Part shown: positions 56,370 through 64,000 of the stretch, piece by piece
Layout: every line of letters begins with the position of its first letter
Position numbering within the stretch: position 1 is the stretch's first letter
Source: Aspidiotus rigidus
Lineage: Eukaryota > Arthropoda > Insecta > Hemiptera > Diaspididae
Assembly (NCBI GenBank): GCA_035079385.1
Contig: JAVHKY010000001.1
Location: 12,238,501 to 12,302,500, forward strand
Direction of reading: 5' to 3'
DNA: 64,000 nt
The notes under the pieces: generated by a model
Seen by the model: only the letters and a program-made list of their open reading frames with translations
Databases searched by the model: none
What the model was told of the DNA's origin: nothing
Made by a program: the position numbers and the translations under genes

Positions 56370-57191
56370 AATGCACAACAGAAAATTGTCCTCAATTCAT
56401 TCAAGGCCTCCTATAGAATTTGACATTGCACGTTTTGCGTTTACGGACAGATAATATGATACATCTGAAGGATTTCTTGACCGCATATTTGGTCAATCTT
56501 CAAGATTTTCAGTCGTGTCTGGTCAATCGTTGATCAAATTAGGCCTTTCTTTGGTTGTTATTTCCGTATTGTGGTTATCTTTGGTCATTTTATGGTCGAT
56601 TTCAGCCGTTTGTAGTTCATGTTGAACATTTTTGGTAGATTCTGGTCGTTGTTTCTTTTTGTGGGTCAATTTTGGTCGTTTGTTGGCCCATTTTGAACTT
56701 TTTAGTCAGCTTTTGTTATGTTTCGACCATCTTCGGTTATTCTCTATCATTGTAATCTTGAACGTTCTTGATTGATTTTGGACAATTTCAATCATTTCAT
56801 GGTTGTTTTTTTGTTGATTTTGATAATTTTCTGTTCACGTGTGATAGTTTTTCATTCCATTCTGCTTGATTTTCAAAGCCTTCGTATAATTTCGGTCAAT
56901 TTTGGTCATTTACAGGTTGTTTTCTCTCAATTTTGATGATTTTCTGTCATTTTTAGTCATATTTTGTCCGATTTTGGCCGCGCTTCTTATTTTGATCGTG
57001 TTTTGGTTGTTTTATGGCGTGTTCATTGTTTTGTGGTCAATTCTGGTCGTTTAGTTGGTCAATTTGCGTAGGATACTGCATGTTTGTAGATTTTTATTGC
57101 ACATTCTTGATTTTTGTTGCACGTTTTCATTAAATTGTTTAATGTTTTCACTGTACATTAGAAGAATCTTTACTGCACGGGAATCCTAATC
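56370..57191 (+). repeat. TTGGTC-rich dispersed repeat, copy 3
   Basis: Full-length, uninterrupted member of the family: CAAGGCCTCCTATAG, TTGCACGTTTTGCGTTTA, AAGGATTTCTTGACC, a long tract of degenerate TTTTGGTCxxTTT units, TTGTTTTCTCTCAATTTTG, TTTTTATTGCAC, and the end near GGGAATCCTAA. It provides the empty site for the fragment at 45023. It lies 30 bp before Penelope unit E. Confidence 0.75.
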
Positions 57192-57221
57192 ACACTTCTT
57201 CAATTGTATTCGTCGCTTCTG

Positions 57222-58208
57222 ACATCCATTACTGGCACCGATATGTGGACGATTATTATGTGCGTGGACCGGTCCTCAAGAGCTCCTTGGTGAGTTTCTT
57301 CAGTATCTGAATAAAATGTATCCCTCCATAAAATTTACTACAGAAATTGGAGGTTCTTCCATAAACTTTCTGGATCTCACTATCTCTGATAGAGATGGGG
57401 ACCATGAATTTGCAATATCCAGGAAGGATACTTCGACCGATACAGTTGTCCACGGATCGTCCTTCTGTCCATTTTCTCATAAGATCGCTGCCTTCAATAG
57501 TTATATGCATCGACTGACTAGCATTCCGCCAAGTCAACCAGCTTTCCAAAAGGAGCTGGCCACCATTAAGCATTTGGCCGCTGTGAATGAGGTCAACTTG
57601 GACATTGACCGTATGGTCCGTAAAAACTTACGAGGAAGGGCCTTGATTCTCCCACTTCCCTCCCCCGCGATCTGAGTGGTAATGATAATAAGAGATTACG
57701 TTGGATCAGGCTCTCGTTTTTGGGTGAGTTTTCATCCAAGCTGACTCGTGTCCTCCGCCCCTTTGGCTTCAGGCCTGCTTTTTATAACCTCACTACTGTG
57801 AAGGGTTTGTTTGTTAGGCTAAAGGACCCCATCCCGCGGAGGGAGAGGAGCGGGGTGTACAAATTGGAGTGCAAAGATTGTAACGGCGTATACATAGGCG
57901 AGACGAGTCGCCAGCTTGGAATTCGAGTAGAGGAGCCCCTTAAGGCCTGGAAGAAAGGTAATTTGGGTGATTCGGCCTTTGCGGACCACCTTGTCTCCAG
58001 TGGTCATAGTTTCAAGGAAGGTTCGGCTACCCTTCTCCACAAGGAGAATTCTTACTTCAAGCGCGTTGCGTTGGAAAATATCGAAATAGTGCGTCATCTG
58101 AACAGTGACGATGTTACCGTACTCAACAGGTATTTTCCCGACGAAGGTTTAGTTGAATTGGTCTACGAGTTTGAGTCACCTCGCGAGGGCTCGCTCGTTC
58201 AATCCTGA
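57222..58208 (+). pseudogene. Penelope-like RT C-terminus + GIY-YIG endonuclease, unit E
   Basis: Frame 1 starts at the YVDD motif, where one base is lost just after GTGGACGAT relative to unit D. It is open from 57316 (MYPSIKFTTEIGGSSINFLD) to a frameshift in the RMVRKKLTRKG block near 57625. A second frame (57720-58208) encodes the rest of the connector and a complete GIY-YIG domain with GVYKLECKDCNGVYIGET, RVEEPL (the conserved His of the EH pair is Pro here) and the RYFPDEGLVELVYEF tail. Not functional as a polymerase. Confidence 0.88.
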
Positions 58209-58407
58209 TCTCGTTGGTATTCTGTTTTATGAGTCGTATCTGGGTCAGTGGCGTTCTAACTTTGCCCGATGATGGTTTGTTAACCGAAAGATCTCGCATC
58301 TTCTCCTTTATATCTGCGGTCTTTGTAATTAGTAATTATCGTTTACTCTACTCTTTGAGTATTCTGTCAGTATGTCGAGCCGTAACGTTTCGGACCGTGT
58401 CAATTCT
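57222..58407 (+). mobile_element. 5'-truncated Penelope-like copy, unit E
   Basis: Begins abruptly at ACATCCATTACTGGC, inside the RT YVDD block, and ends with the complete 3' tail CGTGTCAATTCT at 58407. It is the same subfamily as units C and D, and its tail defines where D is cut short. No inverted partner and no clear target duplication were seen. Confidence 0.85.
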
Positions 58408-58489
58408 TCAGTTTCCTGTTGTCGCATGTTTGTTATTTCTCGCCAGCGACTCCTTCACGTACTATTGTCTTGTTGTTCACAGTTTTTTG

Positions 58490-58535
58490 CTTTAGTCTGA
58501 CGATGACGGTCCCGTCGAAAGTACTCACTGTAGCG
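58490..58535 (+). ncRNA. hammerhead-like motif (tentative)
   Basis: CTGACGATGACG, a GTCC loop, then CGTCGAAA. The GACG/CGTC stem and the CTGA...GA...GAAA spacing resemble the conserved core and stem II of the hammerhead ribozymes found at Penelope-like element ends. One extra base separates the GA from the stem, and stems I and III were not established. It lies about 85 bp after unit E and probably belongs to another, decayed Penelope copy. Confidence 0.3.
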
Positions 58536-58539
58536 TTAA

Positions 58540-61430
58540 TGTGATGTTTGTATTGAAGTTCAATAAAATTAAAATTAAAGTATGTTTTGAAATAACTCTC
58601 ATTCAAATTTAATTATTTTATTATTTGATTCAACCCATTAAGAGCTCAAAATTGCGAGCAACTGCAAACTTGGCACCCACGTAGTACTCCTGGACTCCTC
58701 ACATAAAAGAAATTTCTAGCGTAGCCAAATGAATGAAGATCATGTTTCATGTCTCTTATATTGTATCAGTCATTTTGAAATATTTTAATATAGGCTTGTA
58801 CTGGGTCAAGTGCTCGTGAGATATTACTCGTTCGCCCCCTTTCTCGGTGTCCTATAAATCTGGTATGAGAAATATTTTGAGCAATCAGCTTTTGTGGCCG
58901 AAATAAACACGAGCTACCAAAATAATTGATCGGTTCATCAGTACCTTACCGATCATTAAAACTTTCATATTATTCATCTTCATCTGTATATTATGTCGTG
59001 AACTAGCCCTGTAAAACATTTCATCGACACCCCACACCTGTTTTAAATTTACGTAAAACTGGTATTAGCTTGATTAGAGAAACACGTGCTCACAATAAAG
59101 GTCGTTTGTATAATTCAATAAAATTCATTCAATTCTTCACTCCGAATGAAAATATATCGACAATTCGACCGGTCACAATTCATTAACAGCCCATAAAAAA
59201 TCAAAAAAGAACGCATCTAGAGATCCTTAAACATCTACGCCGAGAAAGAAAAGGAACTCAGGGGAGTCTGTCTATTATACGTTCGATCGATTAATAACTT
59301 ACGTCCAGATATTCAATAAATGTTCGAGTAAATTACGGGAAAAAAATGTTGTAAAAGATCGATGAGCCACACCGCCTTCTTCAATTTCGCACCACGTCGC
59401 TGATGGGAGAACGAAGCCTGTTTCATCGTGATGTGTTAGCTCATTATGTCGATCGTAACTTATCATTTATAAGACAACAAAATACAAATTAAACGATCGA
59501 ATTTACGAGCTTGTATTCCGGCTTCGCGTATAGCTTTTAAAAGCTGTATAAACGCTCTGGCACCAACTCGTTGTGTGTATACCACTACTCAGCCGCTTGA
59601 TGATGATCGAGTTTAAATATACGTTATTTTTAATCTACGATATTGCCTTTTGTACCTATAGGTCTACACGAAGTATCTAGGATCACCTATCGTGAAAAAG
59701 TTTGAAATTCATGAGGGCTGGTTCGCAGAGCGGCGATGGTCGCGCTTTGTCGCGTAAACAAACGAGCGTGTACGGAAGAGACCGCTCGCGTTAAAAATTT
59801 TTTTCTTCATTGCTAATTGGTAACGAACGAGGTATATAATGTTTGTAGTAAATACCAAAGAGTATTCACTGGCAGTTGGTTGAAAATAACGACCGAGAAC
59901 TTTCCTTTGATGAATGTTTTGCGCTTTTATTACAATAAATATACAGCGCTCTACGAGTACGTGTGTAGTACACCAACTGGCAACCATGGCACTTACGTGT
60001 GGTTTTGTTACCGTGGAGTCTTTTTTCTCTCTCTCTCTCTCGCTCTTTTGTTTATTTATGGAAAATGCCGCCGCAATTGCTTGTTTTAATTGGAATGAAT
60101 TTAGAGGGTTGGAAGGGTGCAGGGGAAGAAGAAGTTACGAGTAAATTATGCCTAAATGATGGAACAATCCACGGAAGTATGACGAAAGATATTTCCAACC
60201 GTCAAGGAGGATGCCGTTTGCCAAGCATTTTTCGCATAATTTCATTCTTAAATTGTATTTCCTCGCGCTGAAACGGCCTCGCCTAAGAAAGAAGCGTCTT
60301 CCGAGGCAACAATAACAATTTAGGCACTATACAAATTGGGGCAGTCGCGCCCAACGAAAATCAATGGACAGCGCGAGTTCTCTTAAATCGATCGAAATCA
60401 ATAATTTCATGGGAAGGTGACTTACTGGTGAAAAAGTTGACACTTTACAAATTTCGTCGTTTAATGGCTTCGTTCTCGACTTCTTTTCAGATTTCACTCA
60501 ATTATCATTCAAATAAAAAAGTCATCCTGATCCTGTTATCAATAAATTGGTCGATTGTAGCGCTCCCAGCGAGTGACCAGCCTGTACAAGCATATTATTA
60601 GCCGTAATGTGAGTTGAAATTGAAAATGGAGCTACCTCAAGTCTCTTGTTCGAATTTGTTCTTCAGAGTTTTCGGAATATGTAACTATGATAATTTTACG
60701 AGGTGTCAATGGCGGCACTAATTTTGGCAATAGGAACGCTGTAGCCCTACCTGCCCAAATTTCGTCCGAACAGACTCGATCATCAGTATCTAACAGCGTA
60801 ATTCAACCTTAAAATATATGCTCGACCCTACCCCCGGCCCATATTCTCTCAGTATCCACCGATGCGAATGTTGGTGGTTCATTCATCTCTAATGAGTCTG
60901 GTAACGAGCTGATCAACGCGCCTGAATGATTGAATTAATGTTCTCTATTCCTCAATTCACTCGTGGTCGCTGCTTTGTTTCTTGAAAAGGAGCTTTTACT
61001 GAATGAAATGGAAACGTCGTATCAAATGTCTGCAATGTATCAATCTGAAATCGATATTTAGAACGCGATATAAGCTAGTGTAAATCTCATCAGTTTTTTG
61101 TTCAAATGTATGTTTCATAACAATTGCGGAAAGCGAGCGTTGTCGTAACGACTGCAGATGTTTGCAACACGAGCGCAGCGAGTGAAGCAAGTTTATCCTA
61201 AGTTTTTTCTCTCCTCCCTCTGATCTCGAGGCCACTGTCTAATCCAATTCGAGCCAGAGTAGGAGATGACGAAAGAACTAACATTAAGAATTATACTATG
61301 ACCCTCACCATTTGCCCAGTGCTCCACTCTTAGCCCATGGTAACAGAAGATAGCTGCAATTCCAGGAGACCCAACCCATCAGCCTTCTTCAGTTCTGCAA
61401 GTTGTTTCGGAGCTTCACTAGTGTAGTATT
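58540..61430. other. anonymous region, no supported gene
   Basis: AT-rich intergenic or intronic-type DNA. Short overlapping plus-strand ORFs near 59817-60271 include a CT-repeat (about 60025-60045) and no recognisable domain. No terminal-repeat elements seen. Confidence 0.5.
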
Positions 61431-61439
61431 ATTTTCCTG

Positions 61440-62249
61440 AGTTCTATGGCGGAAGCAGAGAGGGAGTTCGGTAGCCGGCTGAATTCGGGATTCATACGAT
61501 AGGCTCCGGAAGTCAGACTGAGATAGGAGGTTCGGAAGGTATCTGTCAAAGAGAGGACAATTCAATTTCGTGTACTTTCTTCAAATGTAGGATTATCCCC
61601 AACTACAGGGAGAACTGGGGCGTTTGCGTGATCCATTATTTCAGATTGGGGACCTTGCAGATTAGTCTGCGTTTCTAACACCGCTGCTAGCTCTGATGAT
61701 TGGGCGGTGGTACCTGTGGCATCATCACCCGCTAACGACCATTGCAAGCCTGAGTGCCTCAGCTCATTAACTGCCGGTTGTGGGACTCCTGACCCATTGG
61801 TTCCTTTTTCTAATGCACCTTCCATATTGTTTGTATTTTAGTTGGAATAGCAAATCTTGCAGACCATTCTTCCACCTTACACCAGCTGCTTGGTTCTGAG
61901 GGTATGTGTGTTTCCCATAGAGTGCGGGGTGAATATGAAGAGTTCTTCTTCCGGCTTTGGTTATAGTGAAGAAAGTTTTAGACAGTAGGAAACAGAAACC
62001 CCTTTGTCCCCACGTAGTATTGACCTGAGGAGTATCTTAAATAAGTCGATGAACTTTAGAATCTCTTGAAAAATTTTAACATCCATGACGCTTTTTAACC
62101 CGATAATGCTGTCGGACTTACTATCGCCTCGACAGCTACTGAACAGTGGGCTCTCTTGAACAGATGGAGATGTGATAATCGTCCCCAAAGAGACGTTGAG
62201 TGAGGGGAACATGAACGCGTTCAATGATATCGTTGATGGCTATCACAAT
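61440..62249 (-). other. open but unassigned frames next to the BEL/Pao remnant
   Basis: Minus-strand frames 61562-61825 (a polar peptide starting MEGALEKGTNGSGV) and 61961-62224 are open. I see no RNase H, integrase or protease motif of BEL/Pao in them, so they may be unrelated or heavily decayed. Confidence 0.3.
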
Positions 62250-62770
62250 TACTGGAGACTCATCAAAGCCCAATAGAAACTTACTTTCAGTTTCTTTATC
62301 GTCTCAGCCTTCAAGAATTCTTTCATCACTTGCACACCACTCGCTTAGACGAAAATTACCACTCGCTAGTAATTTTGGCAGTTGTTTACGGAGTTTAATT
62401 ACACTTTCTAATGTTTGTGCCCCAGTGTAGTCATCAACATAGAAATCGTTGTGTAAGACATAGCTTGCTTTTCCAAATTGTCTACCTGCAGATTATGCAA
62501 AGTCTTGAAGACAACGAGTCGTTAAATAGGGGACACTTTCAACTTCAAATGTGACGGTTTGCAACTCATACTCATATACGACCTTTTCAGGGGAATCTAT
62601 CCAACTGAAATGGAGTTTGTTGCTGATCAAGACCGACATATCTACGAGTATACATCAGTGGTGAAGGTATGTTTATGAAGGCGAAATCTAATCACGGTTG
62701 AAAATAGTTCAGGTTGGGTAACTGGAAGCTCAATTAAGATGTCGTTTAAGGTGAGAACTGAAGTTGTCAA
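62250..62770 (-). pseudogene. BEL/Pao LTR retrotransposon reverse transcriptase remnant
   Basis: On the minus strand, FSWIDSPEKVVYEYELQTVTF then VPYLTTRCLQDFA, then VLHNDFYVDDYTG (catalytic motif near 62435) and LRKQLPKLLASGNFRLSEW. This matches the Pao-type RT series W--SP---YEL-TVT-G--S-PYLA-R-L, FYVDD---G and L---L---L--GGF-L-KW. Two stops (after QDFA and RILEG) and frame changes are present. No LTR was identified on either side, so only a fragment of pol remains. Confidence 0.82.
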
Positions 62771-63049
62771 CATGCTGGTATGAAATACAACTCTTGGTTT
62801 ATTGTAAGTTCAGGTTTCTTTCAATATCGTAATTAAATGGAGAGAGATTGAGATTTTGTGAGTGATTTCTCTTATCTGATCAAGAGTTCGTGCTAACTAT
62901 GCACGCTTCTCTTAGTTCTGGATTAGTTCCCAGGCATTTTCGTTTTAAGGTTTGCTGTCGAAAATCGCCTAAGACAGAGAGGATAATTTTAAAAATGATG
63001 GCGAACTTATAAAATGTCTCGGCCTAATTTAAATTACTAAATGCGACCG

Positions 63050-63257
63050 ATTCGACTGCTAGCGCTCCTCGCGGATTACCGGTCAAATCGAGATTACTAT
63101 AGAACTTTTGCCCTATGTCATACAGTATACTCTTTTGCCTGTTTCTTGTCGTATTGGTGCTTGCTTTACATTAAACTTATGACAGTATAGCCAGTCAGTA
63201 AAATTACTGTATTATAAAATTGGACCCCGCGAGGAGCGCTAGCAGTCAGATCGTTTG
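63050..63257. repeat. inverted repeat, possible small MITE
   Basis: GACTGCTAGCGCTCCTCGCG (63060-63079) is matched inversely by CGCGAGGAGCGCTAGCAGTC near 63228-63247, with flanking CGATC/GATCG also paired. A third, diverged copy (ACTGGCGTTCCTCGCGGATG) lies near 63399. The element between is about 200 bp without an ORF. Confidence 0.6.
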
Positions 63258-63609
63258 TTGCATATCGCCTTTCCGGGCTTTTTTCACAGAATTTGGAACT
63301 TTTCCGGGGTTTTGGGGTTTTCCGAAGGTAGACCCCTGCCTTTCTGACACAACGCTAGCGCAACACAATGTGAATTACAGACGTGTTAGATCCTACTACT
63401 GGCGTTCCTCGCGGATGACTGGTCCAAACACTCGGATGTTATCCCAGACGAAGTCATACTCAAGCGAGTAATTCAATCGGAGTAATTTACAAAATTTAGC
63501 CGCAGAATTTTAACGATGCCAGAGCACTTTCGATTAAACAATCATTGTCAACGGGGACTGGAAAGCGACTGAACCAACTCCGGCTGTAAGCTAGAAACAT
63601 ACGAGGAAA

Positions 63610-64000
63610 TCAGGATTGAACCAGCGAGTCATCACGACGTGAGTCATACTCGTAAACTAGTTCAATCAAGCCCTCATCAGGAATGTACCTGTTGAGCACA
63701 TTAAGGTCGTCGTTTTTTAAATGACGGATTATTTCGATGTGTTCTAACGCTTTTCGCTTTGAATACGCGTTTTCTCTATAGAGGAGGACCTCGGACCCCT
63801 CTTTAATGCTATGGCCGCTAGTGATTAGATGGTCCGCAAACGCCGATTCACCAATATTCTTCTTTTCCCACGCCTTCCTATGTTCAGCGATTCTAATTTT
63901 CAACTGACGGCCTGTCTCGCCAATATAAATTCTGTTACAATTCTTACACTCAACTTTATACACACCACTCCTCCCGGCCAGTTGGATGAGGTCTTTTAGC
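63610..64000 (-). pseudogene. Penelope-like GIY-YIG endonuclease domain, unit I (runs off the edge)
   Basis: The minus-strand frame ends at 63610 and continues past the window edge upstream. Visible: SGVYKVECKNCNRIYIGET, RIAEHRKAW, SAFADHLITSGH, LLYRENAY and RYIPDEGLIELVYEY, a complete GIY-YIG domain with both Cys pairs and the EH. No stop is seen within the visible part, so it could belong to an intact copy; only the C-terminal ~130 residues can be seen. It represents a third subfamily, apart from A/B and C/D/E. Its 3' end lies near 63410-63450. Confidence 0.85.

Noticed and set aside
63100..63240. Possible LTR of the BEL/Pao element
   Set aside because: No matching direct repeat on the other side of the RT remnant; the sequence pairs as an inverted repeat instead.

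Overview
The window looks like arthropod, most likely insect, genomic DNA. It carries an R1-clade LINE, a Jockey-type LINE, an I/Jockey/R1-type RNase H remnant, a BEL/Pao pol remnant, Penelope-like elements with a C-terminal GIY-YIG endonuclease, and hAT elements of the Buster group. There is no operon structure, no ribosomal RNA gene and no intact tRNA. I recognise no host protein-coding gene; the non-repeat stretches read as intergenic or intronic AT-rich DNA with many short random ORFs. The species cannot be named from what I see.

Left part (1-16.7 kb): an autonomous Buster transposon (2602-5008) with an intact 624-aa transposase; CRE-motif (TGACGTCA) tandem repeats (5.19-5.56 kb, inverted relatives at 8.1-8.2 kb); a dead RTE-like LINE (5.7-7.3 kb) split by a 219-bp palindromic MITE whose removal restores the frame; and a decayed R1-clade LINE (12.8-16.7 kb) split by a 1,973-bp non-autonomous Buster-like element that itself holds a 370-bp inverted-repeat element.

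Middle (16.7-39.5 kb): mostly anonymous sequence with a 511-bp hAT element carrying an internal minisatellite (20.0-20.5 kb); a head-to-head Penelope composite (22.6-27.9 kb) into which a second intact Buster copy has jumped (24336-26741); a degenerate GAACC-rich minisatellite and a 3' half-tRNA (30.8-31.4 kb); and four long hairpins packed between 32.5 and 34.1 kb.

Right part (39.6-64 kb): a dense Penelope graveyard with at least eight Penelope-derived pieces in two or more families. It holds a third, mutated Buster copy (41738-44143), a dispersed TTGGTC-rich repeat in three copies, a Buster-like fragment with a paralogous empty site, a 353-bp hAT MITE, a LINE RNase H remnant, a Jockey remnant and a BEL/Pao RT remnant. 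The best structure here is a second head-to-head Penelope composite (49418-53320) flanked by a 15-16 bp target duplication and inserted into an older Penelope remnant. A further GIY-YIG Penelope copy runs off the right edge.

The sequences that may still function are the two intact Buster transposases; their terminal repeats also match the third copy and resemble those of smaller hAT derivatives nearby, so they could mobilise relatives. Both Penelope composites share an architecture (two units, 5' ends abutting, 3' ends outward, a ~40-nt tail on only one arm). No wholly new system could be established; the most informative signals are these composite insertions, the repeated nnnTAnnn target preference and the hairpin cluster.
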